Shown: piece after piece, positions 23,185-34,676 of the stretch | Numbering within the stretch: the stretch's first letter is position 1 | Layout: each line of letters begins with the position of its first letter | Assembly (NCBI GenBank): GCA_028023455.1 | Contig: JAQFVV010012970.1 | Location: 60,001-124,000 of the forward strand | Length of the DNA: 64,000 nt | Direction: 5' to 3' | Origin: Epiperipatus broadwayi | Taxonomy: Eukaryota; Onychophora; Udeonychophora; Euonychophora; Peripatidae | The notes under the pieces: model-generated | What the model was told of the DNA's origin: nothing | The model's input: the letters and a program-made list of their open reading frames with translations, nothing else | Database searches by the model: none | Position numbers and translations under genes: made by a program

Positions 23185-23880
23185 TACAAATAAGATGGTT
23201 ATTCTTATTTTTTTTGAAGTTTTTTTCTTGTGGCTGGAATGAGAGTATCCTCATATTGAACATCACTGATTTAATATTATGCAAGGTGCTAATGAGGGAG
23301 TTATATTACCTTCTAAACAGAATTACAATCTGACACTAGTGTAACATCTAATATTAGCAATTATAATATTTAATACATGTTAATAAAATTATCAAAAGAA
23401 ATGGATGTAAAGTGAATGATTTAATATATTTGTGCTCTTGCTGCAGGCACTTAAGACTGTCCTATATAAGTGCATTTAACTTTGAAAATAAGATGGTTTT
23501 TATTTTGTCTTTATATTGTGGCTGAAACAAGATCTCACTGATTTAATATGCTAGTAAGGAAGGTTTATTACCTTCTGAATAGAACTACAATCTGATAGTG
23601 CATTAGTAATTACATAGCTTAACATCTAATATTAGCACAAAGTAAAAGAAATGATTGTAAAATGAATGATTTAACAGTCTCATTTCAAGACACTTAAGAT
23701 TAGCCTATATAAATGCATTTAGGTTTGAAAATAAGATACTTATTCTTATTTTCTCAAAGTCTTTATCTTATAGCTAGAACAAGAATATAAATATAGTTGA
23801 TTTAATATTATATATGATACTAGTGAGGAAGGTTTATTACTTTTTAAATAGAATAACAATTAAAAGTATATCTGATGAAA
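23185..23880 (+). repeat. Tandem repeat, about 2.5 units of 240-300 bp
   Basis: Unit starts AATAAGATGG near 23,190 and 23,489, and AATAAGATAC near 23,730. Each contains GTGGCTG or TAGCT, CTGATTTAATAT or TTGATTTAATAT, a GAGG or AAGG block followed by TTATTACCTTCT or TTATTACTTTTT, and ATAGAACTACAATCTGA or its variants. Units 1 and 2 also share ACATCTAATATTAGCA and CACTTAAGA..CCTATATAA. Unit lengths are unequal because of indels. No coding potential. Confidence 0.65.
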
Positions 23881-23944
23881 TAAAAAATAAATAAGATATT
23901 ACATTTAGAAGTGGAGTTGAATTAATTATTCCATGTTTTGTGTT

Positions 23945-24400
23945 CATTCACCATCATTATTTTCAACAATTGTCATCTAATGCAAGATGATGTCTCTTTT
24001 CATTTAATCCAGTTTCTCTGATTGATTAATAAAAAAAAATTCCCACATCACATGAACAAATATCTTTATTTCCCCTACCCATCCCACATATACTGTCTTT
24101 CTGTCTTTTACAATCTCTTGGAATTTTGTTTAAGATTTGAAACATCCATCAAGTATTATCTCTTATAGCAGTATGTCCACCCAATTTGTTCAATTTCTCA
24201 TCCATGCATTGCTGTTTAAATCTTTTCTTGTTGCTTCTATTGTAGATATCTTCATACTTTGTTAAATGATCTGAAGTTTTACTATTGCCCTTCAGTGTCA
24301 AAATATCAGCTGCATAAGTAAGAACCCTATATCTATTACACACTTTCAGTTTAAAGATGTTTTCTTTCAATATTGAATTATATCTGCCCAAAGCACTCTA
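23945..24400 (-). pseudogene. LINE-A copy 4: post-RT region and 3' end
   Basis: At the 3' side the plus strand shows CACCATCATTATTTTCAAC, AATGCAAGATGATGTCTC, CCCATCCCACATATACTGTC and AGCAGTATGTCCACCCAAT, homologous to copies 1 and 3. Further upstream on the minus strand the translation gives KVCNRYRVLTYAADILTLK, a decayed form of KVFNQCVLPVLTYGAETWTLTK. So this copy reaches further 5' than copies 1 and 3. The 80-codon minus frame at 24,149-24,391 is part of it and is not a host gene. Confidence 0.75.
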
Positions 24401-24868
24401 TTCAAGTTTAATTCTATGATTATATATTCAATAATAATAGCCAAAATGAGTGGTACTGTATAGTACATTATGATCCAAACTATACTATATGTAATTTAGT
24501 AATGATTTTGATGTTTTTCCTACATGGTTAATTGCAATGGTAGAATAGTAGAAGATGGAGCTCTGACTCCATTTACTCATAGACAACTTATCAGTTTCAC
24601 TTCTTCAATGTCTTACAAATTTCAGAACATCTCTTCATTCCAGTGTCATGTCATGTAATCATGATAAATCAGTAATTACAAGATGCAAAAAAAAATTTAT
24701 TCTCATTATTTGAACCATCATTCTCACATTGTTTTAAGAGATAGTTTGGCAATTCACTATGATTACTCTTATGAACTCCAGAACAATAAACCATTTTATG
24801 TTAATATCATTATGGATAGCAGAACATTTTAAATTAATAAAACCTGTTTTTAATACAAATTAATCTAC
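24401..24868. other. Unassigned DNA
   Basis: Nothing recognised. It may include further decayed LINE-A sequence. Confidence 0.35.
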
Positions 24869-24869
24869 A

Positions 24870-25020
24870 AGTGCCAAATTTTTTGCCTTTCTTCATTTAC
24901 ACTATTCTCTTAGATTAATACGTTAACTCTTACTACTAATCTTTTGCTAGGTTAAGAATTATTATACTTGTAATCCCAGTATACAATTTAAAGAAATTCA
25001 AACATCAAGTACCATTAATT
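24870..25020 (+). repeat. Block X of the core/X repeat
   Basis: AGTGCCAAATTTTTTGCC, TTAACTCTTACTACTAATC, GTTAAGAATTATTATACTTG and AAATTCAAACATCAAGTACC follow the motif order of the other X blocks. Confidence 0.45.
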
Positions 25021-25084
25021 GCAAGAAAATCAAGTCATATATCACATGTCTTAATTTAATAATCTTGTACTACAAATGTTATAC

Positions 25085-25746
25085 AATGAGTGTTAATAAC
25101 TCTTAACAAGTTTTTCCGAATATCCCCCCCCTCCCAGACCACTTTCTAGCTACTGGCTGTTGTCAGTGACGCTTTAGGATATTCACACATTTGATGTAAA
25201 AATACCAGCTCAAGCCCAGCATTTATCTAATAATTAAATATTAAGTAGAAATCTAAAATTTTCAGACATCTATATGTGTTCAAATCCAGCTAACTTAAAT
25301 ATCTATTTGGGACTGGACTAGGTTCAGATACACTATATATTAATAGCTTTAGCAATATAACATTGCCAAAGCCTCAAGAGTAAAACTACAATTGCAAGAT
25401 AATAAAGTTATGCATCATGTGACTTAATAAATTTGTATTACAAATGTTATGTAATAGGGCTTTGGCAGTGTTATATTGCTAAAGTTATTAATATATGGTG
25501 TATCTGAACTTAGTTCAGTCCCATATGGCTATTTAAGTTAGATAGCTGGATTTGAACATATTTAGATATCTGAAAATTTCAGATCTTTTTAATAGTTAAC
25601 TGTTAGATAAATGATGGGCTTGAGCTGGTATTTTTAGATCTAATGTTTGAATATTCTAGCATCCCACTGACGACAGCCAGCAGCTAAAAATCAGTCTGAG
25701 GATAGGGATATTCGGAAAAGCTTGTTAAGAGATATTAACCTCATTA
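25085..25746. repeat. Family F2 palindrome (arms about 289 bp)
   Basis: Left arm 25,085-25,373 is the reverse complement, with scattered mismatches but almost no net indels, of 25,458-25,746. Corresponding points keep a constant coordinate sum: CTTAACAAG at 25,102 with CTTGTTAAG at 25,721, and GCCAAAGCC at 25,365 with GGCTTTGGC at 25,458. The loop (25,374-25,457) resembles sequence just left of the palindrome (25,018-25,084, TATTACAAATGTTAT or CTACAAATGTTAT), giving a direct repeat as well. The same family is at 45.7 and 48.07-48.87 kb. The element is probably a non-autonomous fold-back. No open frame of note. Confidence 0.85.
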
Positions 25747-25799
25747 TATTAACTTCATCTCCCTTCCCCTTTAATGAATAATATTTTAATTACATTTAA

Positions 25800-26025
25800 A
25801 AATTTGCAATTTCGCCACATACTCTTCTGACATACGAATAAAGACGTCTAAAAAGTTGTGACCCCTAAGGTGCATATCTGCTGATCAATACTCTTTGATT
25901 GGCACTTGGAAGATAAGTTGTATTAATTCGTTATAAACGGGCGTGACTTGGGTCAACTGAAGAGTGCTACTTCATTTACAAATGCGTCTTGGGATGGCGA
26001 TGAGGCATTTACACTTTTCAAATGT
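25800..26025. repeat. Core repeat, inverted pair
   Basis: A forward core at about 25,930-26,020 (GGCGTGACTTGGGTCAACTG, AATGCGTCTTGGGATGGCG) faces an inverted core at about 25,805-25,905 (GACGTCTAAAAAGTTGTGAC, CCCCTAAGGTGCATATCTG). CpG is commoner here than in other copies, suggesting a younger or less methyl-decayed copy. Confidence 0.5.
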
Positions 26026-27000
26026 TTTATTCATGTTTAAAATCTTTGTCTAAAAATATTTTTGTTTATATATATATATCGATGTATTTGTTTTATAATT
26101 AAATTTTTGCTGACGATTATAATAATATTTTTACGTTAATCTTTAATAAAAATCAGATAAATGGTTTGATTAATTGCAGCCTTTTACCAATATTATCCTT
26201 ATTAACCTTGCTAATGTCAATCTTTAATATTGATCCAGTCCCACTGAGAATTGAAGATTAAAACCATTTTGCTCAGCCATAATAATATTTGCAGTGCTTT
26301 GGATTGTCTCGTTGATGATGTATATGTAAATTTTCTGACTATCGAGTTTTTTAATAAAATATTTCTACTTTAACATAAACTTTTTAATAAAGAATTTACC
26401 TATTAGTTAAACAAAATTATTTTAGAATTTAATCAGCAAGTTCTAGTTTGTTTTATATCCGTCACAAGCCAAGCATTGGAAAATCAATATGGATGATTGA
26501 TTTATACATGGCAACTGCTCTCTTTTAACTTTTGACATTGCTTACAAGTTGAACGCATTTTAATTTTTCAGTAGGCTTCTTTTTATAAAGAAATGGACGC
26601 TTGATTAAATAATTATTCAAATATTCGTAAGATTGTATTTAATAAAAGTTTATTTAAATATATTTTTATTTTTTATATTTAAACACACACACGTATTTAT
26701 GATTCTATAGCAGTGACAATATCTTTTAATATCTAAACGCATATACAGACAAATACAATTAAATACTTTCTTTATATGATATATAAAAAAAAACGTTATT
26801 TATCTGATGTATATATGTGTAAATGGAAGGCTTTATGGTAAAGATATATCAGTGTATCCCCTGCTACACACTATGGTCTAGACTTTGAATCTGGTTGAGT
26901 AAACTAGAAATCTTTTAAACAAGCTTGGAATTATTCTTTCAGTTTTATAACCAGTTGGGTAATCATTTATCATTATAAGGGATTTAAACTCAAACTTCCA
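26026..27000. other. Unassigned DNA
   Basis: Nothing supported. There are a few short TA and CA runs. Confidence 0.4.
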
Positions 27001-27004
27001 AACA

Positions 27005-27715
27005 CGCAACAGCCATCCATTCCATCCTATACAACTGATACCCATTACCATATATATGTGGACAAGCTAAATGATCTCCAATATACGTAGTTGTGCTGAC
27101 TCAGCATGCATCAAAATCTCTCCCATACACATATATAATCAGTGCTCAGTTGTCTTTAAACTCTAATGAACATACTTCAATCTTTTCCACTGTCCAATTC
27201 TTCAGCTATTTATATCATTGAAAATCTATTGTGGAACTCTCAGGGTGCCAATATTATTGTCATACCCATATTGATTTTATGTCACTCTGACCCCTCACAT
27301 ATAGGACCTTGATCTATTCATTTAAATATGCAGAAGAGGAATGGGCAGTATTTAAATGGACATTTTAATGTACTATATGTGAAGGTTAGAGTGACTTAAA
27401 GACAACATTGGTATGACAATAATATTGGCAACAACAAGAGCTCTGACAGTTCCATTGTCAGATTTTTAATAATATGGATGGCTGGTGATTTGAAGGGCAG
27501 AGAAGATTGAAGCATGCCCATTAATATTTGAATATTTGCTATCTTAATATAAACTGAGCACTGATTATATATATGTGTGGGAGATAATAATCTGGACCAA
27601 TTGATGAGTACTGGTTCAGCACAAAATACTTATATTGGAGATCGTGTATCATTATACATATATGTGGTCATGTGTATTGGTTGTATAAGATGGAGTTGAT
27701 GGCTGATGGGAGCTT
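27005..27715. repeat. Family F3 palindrome (about 0.7 kb)
   Basis: The left half (about 27,005-27,335) is the reverse complement of the right half (about 27,345-27,710), with indels. Matching landmarks: CAGCCATCCATTCCATC with GGATGGCTGGTG or GATGGCTGATGG, TCTCCAATATACG with TATTGGAGATCG, ATAATCAGTGCTCAGTT with ACTGAGCACTGATTAT, CCAATATTATTGTCATAC with GTATGACAATAATATTGG, and ATTTAAAT at the centre. The right half ends with GATGGCTGATGGGAGC ... GGGTTCAAATCTC, which looks loosely like A-box and B-box promoter elements with short spacing (inference). Confidence 0.8.
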
Positions 27716-29895
27716 GGCAGTTTGGGTTCAAATCTCTTATTGCATTAAGTTTCAGTATAGACACACTAATATTTTAAATATTATCATTGGCCAGTAATAG
27801 AGTATCTACCTATTCTTAGTTAAAAGATAAACAGGATGGAAATATGTTCAAATCTCACCAACTAATAATTAGGAAGCTTGATAACAGCAGCCTTATTCTC
27901 CACTATTCATCTATGAATGTCTGCTGGAGAATATTTTGTCTGCAATGGGTTACTACTTAATCAAACAGAAAATACATATTAAAATATATCACATATTGTG
28001 TAAAGTGCTGAGGTGTTTGAACATATCTTGGTAAAGGAATGGTAAGCAATGACAACCTATGATTGACATTAATGAAATTGGGTAATTGTTGTTATGATAA
28101 TTTTGTTTAACTGCTACAGCTTTCAAAAATGAGATCCAGTAATATTGCTTTCAATTTATAGATCTAGTTGTATTTCATTTAGTCTTTAAATTAAAGCAAG
28201 CTAGCATAGTAAATTTAAATTAACATATATATATAAATAGCTCTTACAATATCATTAACAACTCTATTACAAATGCAAACTATTTACAGTATTTATAATT
28301 ATTTAGCAATTCCTAGAAAAAGATGATTTCATTTTTTCTAATCATTGTTAAACAGAAATAATTAGCTCATATTTGTTAGGAATGGAAAATCATTATCAAT
28401 ATTGTGGGTGCAAAATTGTATATTTGTCATTTAGCATTATGCAAATATTTCTTATGTATATGGTAATGAGCATGCTGTAATAGTAGTATAATTATTAATA
28501 TGTCCATGACCTTTGATGCAGATCTAGCTTGTGTAAGTCTTAGAAATTTGAATTTTGTTTTTATGTTTCAAATAACCTTAGGATTTTTGTTTAGATAATC
28601 AACCCAGTTCAAACTAATTTATATAAAATTGATTGATAAATGACAAATTTCTTAGATATGAATTAAGAATGAAAAAATTATTAAAATGTTTTGCTTCAAT
28701 GGCCTTTGAAGGATTAAAGACAAATTTATTTGCAATGGGCTATTTAAAGGCTATTTTATCCTATTAAATCTGTTTATTGTTAGATACAATAATATATAAT
28801 AAAATCAAAGGCTGGAACTAACTCTATAATTTTCAATATAACAACTTATAAATAAATAAATAAATAATAGCTCTAGCTAACTTATAGTATAACTACCATC
28901 TCTGGAAGCATTTGACATTAAAATAAGTAACATTAATATTAAATGAAGTTAAATTTAACTTTTAATTGAAAATTCTTTTGAAGATGAAAAACATGCTGTA
29001 ATCTAGCTATCTTTTATTTATATAAATATGGGTACTTGTAACTTTATCTCCATGTGGCCACAAGAGGCGTTGTTTCTGTGTCAACCACAGAAATATTCAG
29101 AGTACCTAAATATGTTGATGTATTGAAAATTATAGTTAATTCTAGGATTTTAATTGTAATAAATATATTGCACACAGTAATTTCTAATTACTAAAATGAA
29201 ACAAAATTACCTTTTAGTCAAATTTAATTTTATTTTTAAATTGTTAAATTTTGTACTCATACTTTAAAGTTTTAAAAATGATGACATTGGAAGATCATAT
29301 AATTGTAATTTAATGCACAAATATCAATTCTTTTTGCATATACTGAAGCAGTAAATCTGTAGTACATATTTAGCTTCACTGCCTGATGACATTACAGACC
29401 TTTAAAGTAGGGTTTGAACTGGTTTATATATGTTTATTTGGTCATCCAGGAATGTTAGGCACACACATATACACATATGACTTCTACCCTGTTTATTTAA
29501 AATGGTTATGTTCAACCAATTGTGTTATTATCTTAACTTAATTATATTTTATTTCTAAGCTTGTAAATTCCCTTCACTTAGATATTTGTGTATGTGTGTA
29601 TATGTATTACAGATATGAAAATTAATATGATTAATGTAAAGCTAAAGCAATGCCAGAAAGTTCTAAAAAGTATTATTACAATTTTAAAATGTCATTCTCA
29701 TTTAATTATTTCTAGTCAAACTAACAAAATCATATCCTTAAAGCTATTTCCAATTTTAAAAAAATACGTTTAAATAATGTTTTCTGGAATGTTTTTGTTT
29801 ACATCTTCCAATATTGCTAAATTTCACGTATAGGAGGAGCAAAAGTTCTAGGAATGTGCAAAATGAGTTCAGATCACTCATCATCTTATGTTCAA
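27716..29895. other. Unassigned DNA
   Basis: Low-complexity AT-rich sequence with a short TAAA-type run near 28,850. No convincing frame; 29,588-29,773 is a lysine/isoleucine-rich chance frame. Confidence 0.4.
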
Positions 29896-29899
29896 TTAG

Positions 29900-30620
29900 G
29901 GAATGAAAACAGAATGATTTCTGAGTAGAGGAAAATTTGCCTTCCTGATCTTAGATTGCCTTTGTCCTGTCTTTCCGCCATGCCATCGCTACTTGAGAAC
30001 TGGTCTGTTTAATTGTAAAAGAACTATTGGAAGATGCCTACCATTATTTTGTTAATATTGTGCCTTTCTAACTGTGCCCTCACATCTAAACTTTGTGTAC
30101 ATTATTCTAAATGGCCGCCATAACTTCTAAAGGTAATCCATTTTGCCAAAGAATGATCTCTTAATATTTCTCACTTCGATCCTAAATTCTAATTATATTC
30201 ATAATGTATTCTTTATTTATCTGGTAATGGACTATAAGCTCAGTTATCATTATTGTTAAATTTATGATTTTCTCTCTAAAGTTTTAAAAATCTCATTCTA
30301 TACAACGCTAGCACAGAATTTTGTATTTTAAATCTATTATTAGGTTTTAAGTTTCATGCTTTAGTTATCCTATTTTCATGCGGTAAAACTATTTTAAACT
30401 ATTTATTTTATTAAATTAATTTTAGTATGCTAATTTTTCAATCTAGTGAACTTATATCATTTCAGCCACCATTCTGATATTTTGGATTATTTAAATAGTT
30501 AAATGTAAAATTTCTTATTGAACGCAGTTCGCTCGATTGAATATTTTGAAATAAATGCTTAATGGCGGATTGTTCAAACCGCCGTATTATGGGATATAAT
30601 CAATCTTTTTGTTATTAGCG
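29900..30620. other. CpG-richer pocket without a recognised gene
   Basis: CpG dinucleotides (CTTTCCGCCATG, CCATCGC, GGCCGCC, GAACGCAGTTCGCTCG, GGCGG, CCGCCG, AGCGC) are denser here than in neighbouring kilobases. ATGGCCGCC near 30,111 opens a short frame that meets AAGGTAATC, a plausible splice donor. GGCGG-10-CCGCC near 30,563 can form a small hairpin. This could be a 5' exon or promoter of a host gene, but no downstream exon or protein family supports it. Confidence 0.2.
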
Positions 30621-30959
30621 CTATTGATTTAAATGCATTTTATGTTCTCTAAATAAGTCTGATTATTAATCTATTTTAATAATGATTTATTGCTTTCACA
30701 CTATTGTACATTAAGTTGCTTATAGTATACTATTGTTTAAGAATACTTGGGCCTTGTTAAATAGGAAAAATAATATTTCCCCTCTTCTATATTTGACATC
30801 CTAATTTGCTAAAGTTATACGTACATTGCTGAGTGGGTTAATATTTTGCCATGGTGTTACACATGATATTGTTACTTTATTTAAGCTTAAATTAATGCAT
30901 TAGTCATTTAAGACTTAAGCCATTTTTGTGTTGCTTACTTACAATAGCATTTTCAAGAA

Positions 30960-31270
30960 TTCGTATTTTGCTTTATCATACTCATTCTTCCGGAAATCCC
31001 AGATTTTCTTCATGTAACTTGTCTAACAATGAGGTTTGGTAGCACCAACTTCAGGACAAATGTTAGATTGTTAAGGTTCTGCATTGGATAATGTCGGCAA
31101 ACATACCATGGAAACCTTACCACTCGTCTCATCGAATATCGCCTTGTTATAAATACAAGCAGACTCTTATATATGATAAAGCCTTTTAGTCCAAAGACAG
31201 ACATATATTCCATTTCTAATGCTATCATTGTAGTCAGCACTGCCAGTTCTCTTTCTTACATGTAGTTCCC
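30960..31270 (-). pseudogene. Possible coding relic of unknown origin
   Basis: On the minus strand one frame reads YNKAIFDETSGKVSMVCLP, SNICPEVGATKPHC and YMKKIWDFRKNEYDKAKYEF, with in-frame stops between blocks. A different frame is open for 76 codons. The last block faintly recalls the linker after the endonuclease of CR1-like LINEs (DFR.A.YD), but spacing to other motifs does not fit. Treat as an unassigned relic. Confidence 0.25.
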
Positions 31271-31274
31271 ATAT

Positions 31275-32495
31275 TATCTATAAGACATAGTGCAGTGATG
31301 TTTGTAAACCATTCACTTAATAATTAATAAATTATTTTTAGGATTGTCACAGTAAAGCTTATTTAAGCTAACCCCTTCCTCATTTATATAGTCCCAGATG
31401 CGCTCATGAACAATAAGTTGTTTAACTGTCATATCAAGAGTAAACCTATCTTTGGAGATAAATTTATAGATGTCTTTTATCATTACTTTAAAGTAATGGT
31501 CATATCGTTAATGACATTAATTTATTGTTATTTATAGCTCATTAGAATACTAAGCCATTTGCATATGTGCAAATTATTGACTGCATTAAATCTGTGCTAT
31601 GTTTCTGATGTAAATTAAAATTGTTTATGTTCATTAAATTATTATGTGTTAATAATTATTCATATGTTGTGTCTTACTGAATCTCACTCATTGAATCTCA
31701 TTTAATCCTATAATCATATTAATATTATTTAGAAGTTATAACTGATTATTTTAAATGGACATTTATCTCTGGGTTGTTCTATTCTTGCTCATTCTGAATG
31801 GATACTATATTATAATTCATGTTTCTTTTGCAATGCTAGCTGTTTGCAATTCATTTAAATTTATAGTTGTTCCCTTCACATAAGTTGTTTGACTGAGCTA
31901 TGATTTAATATTATTTATTTATAATAATTACTCTATAGATCTCATATTTCTCCACTATGTCTGCGGGACCAGAATGAATAAAATTTCATCTGTTATTATC
32001 AGAAGTGTTGTTCATAATGTTATAGTTTTAGAAAAGAGCAAATAGGGCAGAATCCATGATTGTTCCTGACCTGTGTATCTCAGGCATGAGTGGATTTAGG
32101 GTACTTTTGGTTAGATTCTAAACCTTGTTAAATGAGCATACAATTCTGACTAGTACAATACATCTATCCTTTCTTAGATTCAAGATTATCATATGTTTAA
32201 CCCAGATATAAATAAACATTACATTTAATTAATGTATATTCTAATTATTTTAATAAACTCATAAATAAATGACTCTGATAATGGAATAACTAATTCTAAA
32301 TATGTTATTATAATAATTCACAAATCGGATTCAAAAGAATCATTTTTAAATAAACTTACAAGAAACACTCAAAGTTTAAATAAGTGAACAGAATATTAGA
32401 AATTTATAGTCAAGGCAACTTTAATAGATAAAAGATAGATTCCCTTCTTTAATTTTGATAAATCATCAAAAAATGAAATAAAGAAATGAAATATA
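31275..32495. other. Unassigned DNA
   Basis: Nothing recognised on either strand. Confidence 0.4.
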
Positions 32496-32500
32496 TATAT

Positions 32501-32679
32501 TCAACTTTTCTATATACTCTCCTCATATACACTTCAATGCAATTTTTACATAATTCCTTTTTATTCTCCTTACAGTTTTGACTGTTCTGCAATCTTCATC
32601 AGAGCTACAACATCTAAAAGGAGGAATTATATAAAAATTGCATTGAAGTGCATGTGAGGAGAGTATACAGAAAAGTTTA
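32501..32679. repeat. Mini fold-back element with hammerhead-like loop
   Basis: Left arm 32,501-32,557 (TCAACTTTTCTATATACTCT, CACTTCAATGCAATTTTTAC) pairs with 32,622-32,679 (AAAAATTGCATTGAAGTG, GGAGAGTATACAGAAAAGTT) with few mismatches. The 64-bp loop holds a minus-strand hammerhead-like core. This is the smallest example in the window of an inverted terminal-repeat pair of Penelope type, without any coding part between. Confidence 0.75.
32574..32602 (-). ncRNA. Hammerhead-like core in mini fold-back
   Basis: The minus strand reads CTGATGA, then A-GATTG-CAGAA-CAGTC (a 5-bp stem II with one G-T pair), then AAAAC where the consensus is GAAAC. The first core box is perfect and the second has lost the G, so cleavage activity is doubtful. 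It is closely related to the cores at 34,159 and 35,766. Confidence 0.5.
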
Positions 32680-32689
32680 ATATATATGA

Positions 32690-34019
32690 ATATATGAAGA
32701 AATATGCAAAGAAAGTAAAAAGGACTTGAAATTGACTGAGGTTAAATCTGCGTAGAAGTTTTAAATAATCACAATTGACAAGTAAAAATAAGCTGTATGA
32801 AGATAGATTAACAAATAATCATTTTTACAATCTTTCACACAAACTCTTCCTCAATATTTTAGATATAATAAACCTTAAGTACCAACAGCTAATCAGTTAT
32901 CATGTGTAAATCCAATCACTGTAGTCAATACTTAAATAAACCAATAGAATATCAACAACGTATTATCAACACAATCTCAATAAATAAAAGATGGACTCCA
33001 CCTTTTATCTTGGTAAAAGATCCTTAAATAGACAATGACTGAAGCACATCACTGAAACAGATTAGATTTAATCAATATAAAAGTTTTAAGTAAACCCCAC
33101 TGAATGATTGAAGATAAACTGTTGGGTGAGATAAAAGTAATAATCTTTTATTTGACCAATAAATAAGGATTCATATAAGAAAGTGGGTGTTGTTTGCAAA
33201 TCTGTTAACTTTTTCAGCATCTAACTCCTTTCTTATTTGATAAGGCCTTAGTGAGATTTTCTTCAATATTTGAACATTTTATTTTTACAACTAAATCTTT
33301 TTTTATATATCATATTGATAATCTTTGCATAAGTTATTATAACGGTGAGCTTTCAAATAATAAATATTCTAAAAGTTAATATTTGAACTTTGTAAAATAA
33401 AATTAAATACTAAACAGAGTTTTTAATTATACAATAGTGCATGAAATATTAGATATTTGAATTCCATTTTTTATATTTAAAAAATTTTAGGGTTACTTAT
33501 CCTTAAAGAAAGAAAAATATATGTTAAAATTAAACATTAAATTTATTGATATTAAAAATTAAAAAATATTTCATTACTAATATTGGCATTCTATTACCCA
33601 GCAAAAATTGCTTCTGGTTTGCTATAAAAAACTTTTTACAAGTTGTTTTTTTTTAAAATAAATGTTTTCAAATAAAATCTAATTGTAGTCACTTAGGTGT
33701 TTGGTTTAAAATAACTATTTTACATAAATATAGCATAAAAAAACTTTTAATATGTAAACAAATTACTAAAATTTACAATTTTCCTTTTCAAAAATGAAAC
33801 ATTGAATATTTCACCAAAGGCAAAACTTTTCACTATTTAGAAATTGTGATTTCTATTAATATCAAACTGAGTCTAGTCTCACTTTTGCATTATGCAAATT
33901 GCATTTTGTAATTGATGCTGACATTTTCAGATATTTTTTCAACTAATAATTTTAAAATGATTTCTATGGTAAAATAAAACTCCATATAGTAATCTAAAGT
34001 TATAGATAGGCTAGGGATA
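32690..34019. other. Unassigned AT-rich DNA
   Basis: No coding relic or repeat was recognised. Confidence 0.4.
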
Positions 34020-34158
34020 ATAAAAAGAGATACAATCTTTAATAACTTCTCTTCCTCTTTCCTTCATTATTTTTGCTTTTTTAATATATAACATATAATA
34101 ACCACATTCCACTCTTTTGACACTTTGCAGCAAAATATATTTATTTATTAATATTACA

Positions 34159-34188
34159 GTTTTGACTGTTCCTAGCAGTCTTCGTCAG
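34159..34188 (-). ncRNA. Hammerhead-like core in P1 left arm
   Basis: The minus strand reads CTGACGA, A-GACTG-CTAGGAA-CAGTC (perfect 5-bp stem II), then AAAAC. Relative to the consensus, CTGATGA has one T-to-C change and GAAAC has lost its G. It is the inverted counterpart of the core at 35,766. Confidence 0.5.
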
Positions 34189-34676
34189 ATCTACAAAAAT
34201 TTAAACATTATATTAATGCAACCATATTTCATACATATATCTATTAATTTTTTACAATTTTACCAACTTAATTATTACCATAAGTTTATTCATAAAACTT
34301 ATTATTATATGACTTTAAAATCTACTTTACCCTTTATTTCTATTCTTAGTTATTATTATACTAATATTTATTCACCTTTTTTTTCTTCTTTTACAATAAT
34401 TTTATAATTTAATGTAATATTATTATATTACTATATTCATAATTTAACCTTATTTTACATATTACTTTATTCACAAATTTAACTTCATTTTACATTTCAC
34501 CTATTATCCTAATTTTTAATTATTATTGTGATGAAGGAGAGGAATATGATAAATAAATAAATAGAATAAAGGAAGATTTTAAGAAAAATGAATATCTAGA
34601 AAAGGTAATAAAAACAATATAAAAAAGATAGAAGAGTTATATAAAAAAGAAAGGATGAAGGAAAACGAAAAGAAAA

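Noticed and set aside
34117-34407. 96-codon forward frame
   Set aside because: It lies wholly in the left inverted arm of Penelope P1, with low-complexity composition.
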